Assembly (NCBI RefSeq): GCF_002127325.2
Contig: NC_035436.2
Location: forward strand, 82,581,716-82,645,715
Length of the DNA: 64,000 bases
Direction: 5' to 3'
From: Helianthus annuus
Taxonomy: Eukaryota > Streptophyta > Magnoliopsida > Asterales > Asteraceae
Position 1 is the first letter of the stretch. Each line of letters opens with the position of its first letter. The notes beneath the pieces are model-generated. The model was not told where the DNA came from. It did not search any database and was given only the letters and a program-made list of their open reading frames with translations. A program made the translations under genes and the position numbers. Shown in pieces: positions 46,094 through 59,400 of the stretch.

Positions 46094-48627
46094 TGTCACA
46101 CCCCAACCGATGGCGGAATCATTGGGGCACGACACTAGGCGAATCAGATTGCTCAAGAGAATCCATAACAACTATAAAGAGACAGTATTTATTACATTTG
46201 TTATCCCATACTAACAATCAATACAATCACATAAGTTATCACAGATTTCTTGTCCTCTCGAAATACAAATCCGACAACCTAGATTTTAGGTAAGTTTCTA
46301 GACTTCCTAGCTTGATTTGATGTAGACTGCGACTAAACCTGCAACATACGTTAAAACAACGTCAATACAAAAGTATTGGCGAGTATACAAGTTTTGATAG
46401 TAGCGAGTAGTAGATAAAAAGTGCTGTGAATTACCAAATACATAAACGAGATACCTCCATATACATGTATACAAGACAGATACTACAAGCTAAGTCTCTC
46501 GAGCTGAGATTGCGATTGCTATTCATCCTAACTAGACCCCGTCGGGTTCTAATGTACTATACTAGTTAAGGTGGGACCTTGCGAGTATAAGTCCTAACAC
46601 ATATGTAACTAGCATCACATGTAAATATGCATAACAGTTATTCGCAAGTGATAAACAGTTTGATTGATTAATTCGTTTTGATAACTTCAATTTGATAGGA
46701 ACGTATGTTACACCCAAAATGCGATAAAAAGGGTTCGAGTATACTCACAGTCGGTGTTCAACAAGTAAACACAACTTGGTTGGATTGAAGAGAGCGCGTC
46801 TGAGATTAGCCTGATTACAGATTGATAGCGTAAGCGTTGAACAGTGCGTTAGACGGTGGCGAGTGAACCAAGTATCGAAAGGTAATCCGATCGGATGGCA
46901 GTCCGATCAGTTGGCCACTCGATCGGATGTCAATCCGTTCGGATGGTCATCCGATTGGATGGCCATTTGATTGGATTGACATTTGTTTGGGATAGATGTG
47001 TTGGTGCAAGATGTGACTTTGAAGTTTTCATTGTAGCATTTTTAAAACAGGGAAGTATCTCTACCTTTCAGGTCGATCGATCGAACGGTCGTTCGATCGG
47101 ACAGCAATCCGATTGGCGAGACACTTTAGTTTGAGAACAAGTTCACAGCAAGAGGGTCATTCGATCGGATAGCAATCTGATCTGATGGCCATTCGATGGA
47201 ACTGATATGTATTTTGAAAAGTTGCAAATTGTTATGTGTTGAAGTTCCAAATGTCAACCAATCGGATGGCAATCCGATCGGACAGCAATCCGTTCGACAT
47301 TCAGCAAGTTTAAAAATTGAAAATGTTTAAGTGTTGGAACCAAGTGCAATCCGATCGGATTGCAGTTCGATCGGATGGCAATCTGATCGGACGACAATCC
47401 GTCCCAACGAATCTGATCGTCTTGAACTTGATTATTTTTGAAAGTTTGCGGTTTGATCGAGACGGTATGATAACGTGCTAAACAACGGGGACTCCATCAG
47501 ACCCAGGTTACCCGATCGAATGGGAATCACCCCAATCCGGTCAGTTAACTGTTCATAACGGTTGTTCCTGTTCAACCCGAAATCGGTTTTCTCTTTGATA
47601 GAAACCAGATCTCAAACCAAAACTTCACCAAGAATGAGTAGAAGATCTGAATAAGCTCCGATTCTATCGGTTTTGAGTGTATTGAGTGTAAAAGAGTTGA
47701 AAGAGAGTTGGAAAATTATCTTTCAATCCTTTTAACTTTGAAAACGTTTAGATTTACGCGAAAGTCATGTTTAATCCTATGGAAATCCTTCAGATCTGAG
47801 TTGTTCTTGGTGGAATGAGGTCAAACTTGAAGTTCATAAGAACTCCATGATGACATCACCCTAGAATACCTCAAATCTGTTGATTTAACGGTTAAAAGTT
47901 AAGATTCAAAGGTGAAAATGATGAAGAAGTGCGTGTAGATCGTAGAAGTACAAGTACAAGATTTGAGGTAGAAACTTACAAGAATCGCGAGGAATCGAGA
48001 GAAATAGAGCCAAAAGTGTGCTGGTCGAACGAGAGCTGTCACATCACTTGAACAGTGATGTGACAAGTGCTATTTATAGGTGAAGAGGAGTGAAGGTGAT
48101 GGAGTGCAATGGATCGGATGGCAATCCAATCAGGTGACACTTTGATCGGATGGCAATCCGATCGGATGGCAGTACGATCGGATGGCCATTCGATCGGTTG
48201 GTCATCCGATCGAGGGCATCCGACGAGTTGCGTTTCGATGTTTCGTTTTATTCGTTAAGCATTGTGATAGTTTGGATACACATTTTCTTACCCACATTCA
48301 TATCTTTATTATAATTAGGCACAAAGGGTCGTATAAATATCCACATTTCAAAGTCTGCGATGCGATAATCGAGTTGCGCGTTTTGAATATGCGTTGCACT
48401 GCGACACATCACGGCTATCGAGGAGGGGAGAATAGGTCCTCACTCAACGTCACTGTGAGTGTTAGTACGTGCGATGTGATGTGTTATAGCGATAAAGTAT
48501 GCGTAATATGCGAAAATACTGCGAAGTAGAGATGTAAGCGATACAACTACATTATGATACGAATCTCTGGTGCTAGGAGTAACGAGTAAAACGAGTAGTA
48601 ACAACGCACGAACGTGCGGGTTGTTAC
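46094..48627 (-). mobile_element. Ty3/gypsy LTR, family D copy D1
   Basis: 2534 bp from TGTCACACC to GTTGTTACA; in sense it starts TGTAACAACC and ends GGGGTGTGACA. A CTATAAATAGC box on the minus strand is near 48070. On its right lie a PPT (sense AGCAGGGGAGAC) and a weak hairpin, so D1 is a 3' LTR of a minus-strand element. ATAAG precedes it. No coding capacity. Confidence 0.8.
46880..47420. repeat. CCGATCGG / GATCGGATGGCAATC repeat clusters in D1
   Basis: Many imperfect copies of a unit near GATCGGATGGCAATCC, containing the palindrome CCGATCGG, form irregular clusters; more occur at 48110-48225. The same pattern recurs in D2 (49540-50100 and 50810-50900). Confidence 0.85.
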
Positions 48628-48683
48628 AGTCTCCCCTGCTTTTGGAAATTTTGGCCTGAAATTAATCCACAAGAAGGGTCGCG
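48628..48683 (-). promoter_or_regulatory. Internal remnant of element D with PPT
   Basis: 56 bp between D1 and D2. In sense it ends AGCAGGGGAGAC at the D1 border, with AAATTTCCAAAAGC before it. There is no primer site at the D2 border, so this is not a normal LTR-internal-LTR junction. Confidence 0.7.
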
Positions 48684-51600
48684 TGTCACACCCCAACCGA
48701 TGGCGAAATCATCGGGGCACGGCACTGAGCGAAACAGATTGTCCAGGAGAAATCCATAACAACTAATTTTACCAAATATTTAAGTTAAGTCCCACACCAT
48801 AACATACTCAGCAAATCAGTTAATATAGACATAGTATCTCATAGACAAATAAATTGTTTCGACAACTCAGATTTAAATAAATTGTTATTTGTTTCTAGAC
48901 TCTTCCTAACTCGGTTCCACATAGTAAGCATCCTAGTAGATAGCATCCTAAACACCTGTCACATACGTTGAAATACGGGTCAATACACATAGTGTAAAGG
49001 TGAGCATACAAGTTTGATATAGAATAATAGAGTTCAAAATAGTTTACGCATAACCAGCATGTAACATGTATAAAGTGAAGGCAAGTAGGTTATCGACAGA
49101 GAAATATGCACATACGTGACTGCGAGTTGTAGAATACACAACACATATCCCCACTGGGACACGTGAAGTAAAGCCCTTAACAACCCCTATCCACGACAGG
49201 TGCTGAGTCCAAACTATAGTACTATCGTTGCTAAGGTGTCAGGGGACAATCACTGTGTTAACATAACATACAAGCATTCATCGAATAACACGTAGCATGC
49301 AATAACGGTTACGTATAAACAGTGTTTGCGTTGTTTGTCGATTGTGATTTGAATATAGATAACGCATGTAACACCCAAAGCTACATAAAGAAAAAAGGGA
49401 TCGAGTATACTCACAGATTGTGTTTAACAAGTAAACACGCTCTTGGATTGAAGGGAGCACTGAGGGAGATTAGCCTGAATAGTTAAGGATAGCATAAACG
49501 ATAAGCGGCACGTAAAACGGTGCAATGATACCAAGTGTCGGATGGTAATCCGATCGGATGGCAGTCCGATCGGATGGCCAGTCGATCGGATGACAATCCG
49601 TTCGGATGGTCATCCGATCGGATGGTCATCCGATCGAATGGTCATCCAATTGGATTGTCATCTCCTTTGGTAAGGATGTGTTTGTGTATGATGGCTTTGA
49701 AGTTTTCGCTGTAGCATTTTGAAAACAGAGAAGTATCTCTATCCTTCAGGTCGATAGATCGAATGGCGGTTCGATCGGGTAACGATCCGATTGGTGGGAC
49801 ACTTAGTGAGAACAAGTTCATAGCAGGGTTGTCACTCGATCGGATAGCAATCCAATCGGGTGGCAATCCGTTGGTCTTTGATTCATGCATTGAACATGTT
49901 GAAATTGTTTAAGTGTTGAAGTCCCAAACGTCACATGGTCGGATGGTCGTTCGATCGGATGGCAATCCGATCGGACAACAATTCGTTCAGCGTTCAGTCC
50001 CTTGAATAATCCAATAAAAGTTTAAGTATGGACCCAAGTGCAAGCCGATTGGATAGCTGTCCGATCGGGTGGCAATTCGATCGGACGGCAATCCGTCTCG
50101 ACGGCCTGATCGTCTTTGACACTTGTTTGTTTTTTTTAAAGTTTTGCAGTTTTGATCGAGACGGTGTGATAACGTGCTGAACAATAGAAACCTCGTCAAG
50201 ACTCAAATGACCTGATCGGACGGAATCACCCTAGTCCGATCAGTTAACTGTTTGAGACGATGGTTCACATTCAACGCGAAATCAGTTGTCTCTTTGATAG
50301 AATTCAGATCTTGAACCAACACATCACTAAGAAGGAGTAGAAGATCAGAACGATCTCCGATTCTATCGGTTTTGAGTGCATTGAGTGTAAAAGAGTTGAA
50401 AGAAAGTTAGAAAACCATCTTTCAATCCTTTTCACCATGAATCTGCATAGATCTATGCGAAAACATTGTTGATTCATGTGGAAATCCTTCAGACCTGAGT
50501 TGTTCTTGGTGGAATGAGGCCAATACTTGAAGTTCATAAGAACTCCATGATGACATCATCCTAGAACACCTCAAATTTGTTGATTTCATGGTTAAAAGTT
50601 AAGATTCAAAAGAGAAAAAGATGAAGGAGTGCGTCTAGATCATAGAAGTACAAGATTTGGGTTGAAAACTTACAAGAATCATGAGAAATCGAGAGAAAGA
50701 AGGCTGAAGTGCGGCCGGGTCGAGTGGAGAGCTGTCACATCAAGTGATGTGATAAGTGAGGGTATTTATAGGGTTTCCCAAAAAGGAAAGTGCAAAGGAT
50801 CGAGTGGGTCACCGATCGGATGGTTGTCCGATCGGGTGACAATCCGATCGGATGGAAATCCGATCGGTTGACCATCCGATCGAGAAGTCACTCGATCGAG
50901 TTGCTCCGACGATTTGAGTTTTGGTGTTTCGTTTTGTGCGTTAAGTTTTGCGATGCGTTTCGAATGAGTGATGCGATAGAATCTACCCATTAGTTACACA
51001 AATAACCTAACTACTATATCTAATATACAATCACTATAAATAACTAGCGTTTAGCGTTTGCGATTAAGTTGCAACGCGATAGAGTTGCGATTGCGTTTTG
51101 ATTGATCACCATAAACATAAAGTAAACATGCACAAGTAACATACAAGTAACACTCACACGTAAAACAATATTCAGAATCTATAATTCAAGGCGTGAATGC
51201 GATTGCGATGCGATAAGCGATAAAGCGATAACATGCGATATCTGTTAGGATCTGAGGCTGTCATGATTCGTGTTTGTTTGCAAAAAACGAGTAAGTGCAG
51301 CGGAAATGAGTAGCAAACTATGTAAACATAAACAAAGGAAAGTATAGATTGATAAACAATTGCTTTTCATTGATTCAAATGATTTACATAAAAGCAAAAG
51401 ATTACAGTAAAAGTTTACAATCTAAACTCCCCCTCAGCCTGATACACCATAGTTGGTTGCACAAGATGAAAGGATGAATTGAGGAGAAAAACTCACTCAA
51501 AACGATCAAGTGTAACAGTACAGAGTACTGTCATACTTATAGGCAAACCAAACTACTGATATACTTCAGCTGACGTCACCATGATAGTGACATCTAACGA

Positions 51601-52135
51601 CCTAACAAACTACAAATACTGTCCTATACAAACTACTGTTATGTAACATCTGATATTCACTAACATACAAAACATAAGGAAAACTACTGCTTCACGTTCC
51701 ACTGTTGTAGCCTTAGCACAGATGTTGAGTCTTCAATGCTTTCTTCAAAGGTGATCAGTCTTTGAGAGGGCAGTGCTTGAGTCTTCAGCAGCACTTAGGA
51801 AACAGCAGTAGATAGAGCAACAGAGTTTGTCTTTAGTAGTTGTTAGGTAATCATCAGAGTTTGGTTTATCAGTTGTTGTAGTTGAGCAGCACTTAAGATT
51901 ATCAGTTGTTAGATAACCACTGTCAAGGGGAGAGATTAGAGTAAACTGCTGCTTATTTGAAGTCCACTGATGGGATCCGGTTTTGGCTTTACATTATCTG
52001 TTCCTCTATTAGGGTTCAATCCCAACAATATCGATTAAATCTCGATTAGTAACATGTACTCCACATAATACAACTAATGCGATAAAATAAATAGATTATC
52101 TACAAGTCAAAGAAGTCAAAACAGGAGTTGAGCAA
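48684..52135 (-). mobile_element. Ty3/gypsy LTR, family D copy D2 (interrupted, right end outside)
   Basis: Starts TGTCACACCCCAACCGATGG like D1 and follows it with moderate divergence and the same GATCGG clusters. It is split by solo LTR E (51243-52027) and then by LTR F at 52136. Its terminal part is not in the window. No genes. Confidence 0.75.
51243..52027 (-). mobile_element. Solo LTR E (copia-like)
   Basis: 785 bp with ends TGTTAGGATC and CCCAACA, flanked by a perfect ATATC duplication (51238-51242, 52028-52032). No internal region or second LTR is present, so it probably formed by LTR-LTR recombination. Short TGTTGGG...AACA ends and the size suggest copia. Strand is a guess. Confidence 0.75.
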
Positions 52136-53624
52136 TGTAACACCTCGTAAAAACACGTCCAATAATGTATTGACACACGTAATAAACCCTAATAAAGTCA
52201 AACATTGAATTTAAGGGACTAATTTTTTGAAAAATCGAAAAACTTTGATTATGAAAGGACTGGAAGTGTTAACATACCTAAAATAAGTTACTAAATATTC
52301 TCTTACGATATTTATATTCACAAATGAGCCACTTGTTGATCGAGTGTAGCCGTTTGCGTAATTAATTGAAAGTTTGCGCAATGAAGAGTTAAAAGCGTCA
52401 ACATGTAAATTCTTACCTCTGAGTGACCTTTTAACAAACTGGGAGCTTCATGATATTTGATTATACTCTCAGGAATGCCAATTATTGGCCGTCTAAGGTA
52501 TTTATGCCTTTAAGTGACGTTACGCGCAACTTTGCAAGTTTAAGGGGTTAAAAGCGTCAATATGTTTAATTATACCTCTGAATGACCTTTTTATGAACCC
52601 GGAGCATTACGATGTTTTATAATACTCTCAAGAATGCCTAATATGGATTAGATGAGGCTTCGATGCTATTAAACGATGATATGTGCAAGTTTGCGCATTA
52701 GAAGGACCTAAAGCGTCAACTTTTGAATCTACGCCTTTTGGTGACCATTTAAGCGATCGAGAGTGTAGCAATAATTAAACTCATGCTTGGGAATGCCCAT
52801 TATGGGCCATGGAAGGCTTGGATATCATTAAACGACATTTCGCGCTACTTTGTGCGATTAAAGGACTATTTACGTCAAACTGCAAAAATATGTCGATTCG
52901 TATGGTATGGGACCTTTCGGAATATGACCATGAGTTAAACATGCCCTAATTATCCTTTATATAGCTTAGATATAGGCTTAGAGGTGTTTGGTGCGCAAAA
53001 ATAAACTTTTAAGTCAAACAGGGACTGAAAGTGTCAAAAAGTGCACAAGTTTGCATTTTCGCGCATATTTTACATTCTGAATATATCCTGACATCCAAAA
53101 ATTTATGTAAGCACTAAAATATTCTTTTTTAGTGTTTGGCTTGATAAAATTCCATTCGTCGCGTAAATTGGATCGTTTTTCGCGTCCGTTCGTGTTTCGT
53201 CGTAATTAGTCGAACAACGTGACTGTATGGCCAAACGAACCGACATCCGGCATATTTTTGAGCATGTTTCATGTTCCCTATGTTTAGGCATCATTTTAGA
53301 GACTTGAAATGAGGTTAACGGGCCTTATACATGTCAGAATAGCCTTTTTACATGTGCAAAGACTGATATTGTACAATCTGCCAAACTATTGATCTGGGCC
53401 GGATCCCAGGCGGGCCGCGTAAGCCACCTGGGCTTCTTACGCAGGCCGTGAAGACTGCACAGCATCAGAATTCTTGTTTTGTTGCTGGTTTTTGCCAAAT
53501 CTGGTTTCACACTCTCATTTTTCAATCTAGGGGCTTGCCCATTGAATTATAAAACCACTTAACACATGTTTTGATCTGGTTGCACCTCCCGACACTTGTC
53601 ACGATCCTACGAGATCCCGAAAAC

Positions 53625-53633
53625 TATAAATAG
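53625..53633 (+). promoter_or_regulatory. TATA box of LTR F
   Basis: TATAAATAG at the position equivalent to the B LTR boxes. Confidence 0.6.
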
Positions 53634-53789
53634 GAGGTGGGTTCTTTGTTTAAGCACACCACTTTCCAAAAATCTGCTCATTACTCTTAACTAGGAGGAG
53701 CCTGAACCTTTGGGAACCTTCATTCAGTTCATTGGACCCTTTGTAAGTGTCCTCTTGTGGCTAGTTATTTTATTTTGCTTAGAAAACCA

Positions 53790-54240
53790 AAAAGTCAAGC
53801 GTTTGCGATAAACACTTTGACTTTTATACGGGTGAGCCATTGTTCGCAACGAACATGGCTACGTGACCGCAATTAGGTAGGTGTTAAACCTTCAAAAGGG
53901 CACCTCCTAATTACCATGTTTACTTAGTCAATTGTCGGGTCAAACTTCTTAATAAAAAGTCAAATGAGTCAGTTTTTACTAATAAATTCATAACTGATAA
54001 TACAGAAGTTATGGAACATGTTTTAACACTTAAATAACTTGGTAATTAATATAAGAACATGTTTAAGCATGATCAACCCGACAATTCCGAGTTTAGGCTC
54101 GGTTCGCAACCGAAAGTCGCAAAGGTAGACTTTTGCTTTGACTTTCAGTTCTGACCCGATTTAGCTTAGTTTAGATATGCCTTAGAGATCTTTTAGGACC
54201 AGGGTATATATTAGTATAACCCTCTGTGATTATACAACTT
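53790..54240 (+). other. Hairpin array in LTR F
   Basis: Stems with sequences different from B: AAAAGTCAA/TTGACTTTT (53790-53825), AGCCATTGTTCG/CGAACATGGCT (about 53835-53860, one bulge), AATTAGG.AGGTG/CACCT.CTAATT (about 53870-53913), CGGTT-CGC-AACCG near 54100. AATTGTCGGGT (53930-53940) pairs perfectly with ACCCGACAATT (54076-54086) where B3 has TAGTGTCGAGT/ACTCGACACTA. Confidence 0.65.
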
Positions 54241-55212
54241 GGTTCCTAATTTATCCGATTCATTGCATGTTTCCATTATATGCTTAAATGTTGACCATTA
54301 TGCCCTTTTGACCTTAAAACGAGATTTTTGAAAACGTGAGAGGATATAAACCTTTATTACTGATTTATAAACTTGCCCTAAAAATTTGACATCAGTTTGA
54401 GGGCTAGATTAAGAGTTATTCTCAATAGCGTAAATGGAAAGCTTTTTATTAATTAAACGACATTATTAGCATATAGCCTATCTAAACCCGAATTTTGACA
54501 CCAAACCTTTTACCCACTAATATAGTATAATATTTTTGGATTTTTGAAGATTTTTATTTATTTTTAGGCTTAGCATAACATAGGGTTCTAGCTTTGATTC
54601 GGTAATTGTCGGTTATACCCTTTTCTTGAATAAAATGAGTTTTACAAATCATTTTGATACCAAACCTTTTGATACTGATCTTATATGATAAATAAAATAT
54701 TTTAAGCTTTCTGGAATGATAAAAATATTAGCTTTTCTTATAAAACCCGGAAATCGCTTAAAACCGTCTTTTTTACGCGTTTAAAGCGCATAATATGAGT
54801 TAAAACTATTTTAAATATATAAGACTTAACACCTACTGATATTTTTAGTAAATTTTTATATTCTAACAGTAAGCAAAAGTTTTAAACTCAGATTTCCAGA
54901 TTTAACCTTTAAAGCTTATGTGAAATAACCAAAATGCCCCTTCGGTGCATAGTTTGGTTATAAATAATAAATTTCACATATATGCAATACCCTACTGATA
55001 TAACTTATTAAATTAAGTATTTTTACTGATTATATCAGACCTAAACCTTAGATTAATATATAAACTCTTTTATAACCTTTAAAATGACCAAAATACCCCT
55101 TCAGGGTTAAATTTGAGTTTAAATTCGTTTTGGGCATAATGAAAGGTATCTTACTGATATCACAACATATTTTAAGGCATATTAACTTAGGAAACCTGTA
55201 TATGACTCTTAT

Positions 55213-56266
55213 TGTGACAACCCTCACCAAATCAGGTATCCGTACGACTTAATTAATATTTAATTACTGCTTAATTACTGTGCTTGCTTGAAATTATGGA
55301 TAAACTGCTACCTGAATACTGATACATGCACATACTTGCATCATACTTTATTTGCTGTCACTCCATTATTTACATACAGAACTTTAGTGACAACCTTGAT
55401 GCACAAAAGCACAGTAGCACAATGAACGGATAACCTATTAAACGTGCTGACATAGCTAGCACCAGGCAGGTACTGCCTCTAAGGCCTGTATGAGCCAGAG
55501 ATAGTTTACTACACTAGTAGAGAGTGTAGGGATAAGAGGGTTGTAGAACTGCGTCACTAGGTGATAGTTACAGTGACCGGATGTGCCTAAAACGTACTCT
55601 AAGTACAAAACTCAGCACTTTAAATGAAAATTCAGCATTTAGCTAACTAATAAAGTGCCAAAACATGAGAAAAATATTACTAGACACTTTCCAAAGTGTC
55701 GGGAATAAGTTGTGTCACTAAAAATAGTAATAACGACACTTTAAAGCTTTGTTAAGCACTTTAACGGATCCCTATCCAACCGAACAACCGGACTTTACCC
55801 GGAACATAAAAATATGGCCATTAACACTGTTTTCTTTTTCTGAGCCAGTTAGGGTCCCCGAATACCCTAACACCCGTCACAACTTACTACACGCTAGTAA
55901 CCGGATTAATTTCCTACTTATCTAACTATAGCCTAACTATGTAGTTGGAAACCAACCATAAGACCCCCCTCCCCCTAACCGAGTTCGTCCCCTAGGGGGA
56001 CACCTTTGTCCTTTGCTTGATTATTTAAATCATGGATGTCTAATATCTAGTTAACATGAGAACCATTGGGTAATTAGCATGAGTTTTGTCTATAAGTAAC
56101 CACCTTAAACCTTCATATTCTCATCACCACAACTCAACCTCACTCTACTCTCTCCCTCTCTTTGAACTCTCGGCTGAACACACACACCCACACCCATCCA
56201 TTTTCGAGCTTTGATCTTGCCTTTCCAAGTATCTACAAGTGTTAAGGATTGCGTATAAGGAAGCTT
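55213..56266 (+). mobile_element. LTR G, left part
   Basis: Starts TGTGACAACCCTCACC after CTTAT. It contains a CTATAAGTAACC box near 56090. It is split by the LINE, and its last 15 bases (56252-56266) are the LINE target duplication. It resumes after 62098. No genes. Confidence 0.7.
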
Positions 56267-56478
56267 TTTTTTTTTTGGGTAAAGGGTTACCCCGGTAAAT
56301 TTTATAAATCAACGAAGTTAAGTACAAGGGTGTGTCAAAGCGAACACACCTACTAGACTTGGCATACCAAGACTAGGAAACAAAACACAAAAACAGCCAA
56401 ACATACTAAACAAACAGCCACAAACAAAACAGCCAAACGAAACAAGCGAATCACACGAGCAACTATCGACTTCAACTT

Positions 56479-59400
56479 CTAGCCCGGATCTAGTTCCTCT
56501 TCATCGGAATAAATCTTCCATGCCTTTAGTACTCTATTCCGAGCTGCGCTACCACGGAACTTGAATCCCATAAGCTTTAACCGGGCTGTGTTCTTGATTA
56601 ATTCTGTCACCGCTTCAGCCGACTTGTGGGTATGAGAGAATAGTCTAGCATTTCGTTCTTGCCATATAAAATATGTCTTAGCCGCAATCAGAATCTTGCC
56701 CACAATAACGTTCGTCTTCTTTGAGGAAGCCATTTGTTCCATCCATGCAAAGACGGATGCCCAAGAGTCATTAACATTCTCCAAACTAACCATAGTTTTA
56801 ACATTATTCCACACTTACGACGCAAAGCTGCATTGGAAGAATAAGTGGTCACGTGAGTCACGATCATAACGACAAAGCGGACAACACATAAGTCTTAGGT
56901 TCGTTGCACTCCCCGCTTCCCAAATCATAAGGCGATCCTGAGTTTTGAGTTTATTTCGTATAACCAGCCACATATGGAACGAGCGTCTTGGAATACATTG
57001 GGAAAACCATATCATGTTGAACCAAGAGACCGTATCACTCCGACTCCTAATATTATTCCAAACTTCCTTAGAGCTGAAATAACTATCTTTACCATCCAAG
57101 TCTTTCCACGTAGGTTTATCCGGTACGTTGTGAACAAGAGATGGTGGTTGTAAGTTTATCAACACAGGAAACAAGTCATACTAAGCCGCCGGCCATCGCC
57201 ATTGGCCCGAAGCATCAACTATATCAGCAACTGTAGAGTGCATATTGAAACCCACATTAGTGATGGTTCTCGGCGTGATGAAAGTACTGATCGGACTCAA
57301 GGGGCACCAGTTATCACACCATGCATTAGTCTGAACACCACTTCTGATAGACATACCCATGTAAGGACGAACCAAATTTCGGATGGATAAGATTTTACGC
57401 CATCCCCAGCTCACCCTACCCCTGCACGGAACCTCCCAAAAACTTCTACCCTTTAGCTTGTACGAATGGATCCACCGAACCCAAAGAGACTCTCTGTGAG
57501 TAATAATACTCCATATGTGGTTTGTCATGAGAGCCTTATTAACATCCCCAACATTTCGAATACCTAAGCCTCCCTCATTCTTTGGCAAACAAACATCGGA
57601 CCAAGCAACTTTGGCACGAATTCTGCCAGAAGAACCAGCATTCCATAAAAAACGACGCATCCTCTTTTCCAACTCAGAAATTACCCGAGTAGGGAGGATA
57701 AAAACTGAAGCCCAGTAGATATGCATTGAAGATAATACGGAGCTTATGAGTTGAAGGCGGCCCGCAAAAGACAAAGACTTAGAAATCCAGCTCATGATTT
57801 TGCTCGCCATACGATCAATCAAGATTTTACAATCTTTAAAAATAAGTTTTGTGGATATAAGAGGCACCCCAAGATATCTAACCGGAAGATTACCTTCTTG
57901 GAAAGACATCAACGAAAGAATCTGTTGCTTCACCAAAGAAGGCACATTTGAAAAATAGGCCGTACTCTTGGTTGGGCTCGGTACTAACCCTGACCAACTA
58001 GTAAACATTTCCAAAGCATCTCTAACCTTCTTCACCGAGCAAATGTCAGCATGGACAAACATAAACAAATCGTCCGCAAAGGATACGTTGATAATTCTCT
58101 GCTTAGCACACTGATGATGGAATTTAAATGACGAGTTTAAGTCAGCCGCCTGTTGCAGTAATAGAGATAGCACTTCCATGATAAGGGTAAATAAATAAGG
58201 CGACATTGGATCGCCGTGTCTCAACCCCCTCTTCCCCTTGAAAAAACCATGAAGGTCACCATTAACAGACAATGAGTAGGAAGCCGTGGAAACACACATC
58301 ATAATCCACTGAACCATACGATGATTGAATCCAAAACGAATAAGGATAGCTTTCAAAAAAGACCAACTAACCGTATCATATGCTTTCTGAATTTCTATTT
58401 TAAAAGCACATCTCGCAGGGCCTCTATTCAAGTGATAGTTGTGCATCAGCTCCTGAGTTAGGAGAATATTATCTGAGATTTTCCTTCCCGGCACAAAGGC
58501 TGACTGATTAATGCTGACAAGAGCCCCCAAACTCCCTTTAATCCTATCCGTGATTATCTTGCTAATACATTTATAGAGCACGTTACAACATGAAATAGGT
58601 CGATAATCCAAAACAGAGTCCGGAATGTCTTTCTTAGGAATCAAAGCTAGGATCGTGTGATTTAATTGCTTGAGGAGTTTCCCATTATCAAAAAAATCAA
58701 GAACCGCATCCGTAACTTCATTACCGATAATATCCCAAGCCTTCTTGAAAAAAGCTGACGTATACCCATCAGGACCCGGGGCTTTATTTTCACCAATGTT
58801 AAACATAGCCGCTTTGACTTCCTCTCTAGTAACTTGTCGAACCATATTAGAAGCATCTTCATGGCTAAGGACATTAACAAAAATACTATCCAAATTAATG
58901 GAAGTTACCTGGTCCTCAACACCAAGAAAGTTGGAGTAGTGATTGACTAGAGCAGCCGCAACCCTACTACCTTCATGACGGATCCCCGAAGTATCTTTAA
59001 CACTATGAATTTTGTTTCTCGCATTACGGCTTTTCACCACATTGTGGAAATATTTCGTATTAGAGTCTCTAGCACATAACCATTCAACTTTTGACTTTTG
59101 TTTGAAGAAACATTCCTCATCATAAGCAGCAGACTGAAACTCTTGAAGACATGTCGCTTCAAATTGACGGAGATTGCCATCCAACGGACTCTTGTCAACA
59201 AGAACTTGAATCTCATCCAGCTTTTTCCTAAGCTCCGACACCTAGCATGTAAGTTTCCCTGGTTGAATAAGATCTTCCTTAAGTGCGGTTTAAGATTACT
59301 AAGCTTCTTTGTAACCGAAAACATATTAACCCCATTCCTGATCCACACACTTCAAAAATTCCGGTTTGGAAGCGATGAAGTTAGGAAACTTGAAAGGTTG

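Larger units (their letters stand above)
52136..55212 (+). mobile_element. Gypsy LTR F, relative of family B (right end outside)
   Basis: Starts TGTAACACCTCG. From about 52860 it matches family B (GGGACTGAAAGTGTCAAAA, TTTAGTG, CCGACATCC blocks), with TATAAATAG at 53625 and a hairpin array at 53790-54240. It is interrupted at 55212 by LTR G. It is a diverged family member, which makes it useful for comparing stem sequences. Confidence 0.75.

Noticed and set aside
46880..47420. Repeated GATCGGATGG units as an array of regulatory operators or a replication origin
   Set aside because: They are confined to family D LTRs and repeat in both copies, so they are element sequence; no evidence of origin function.
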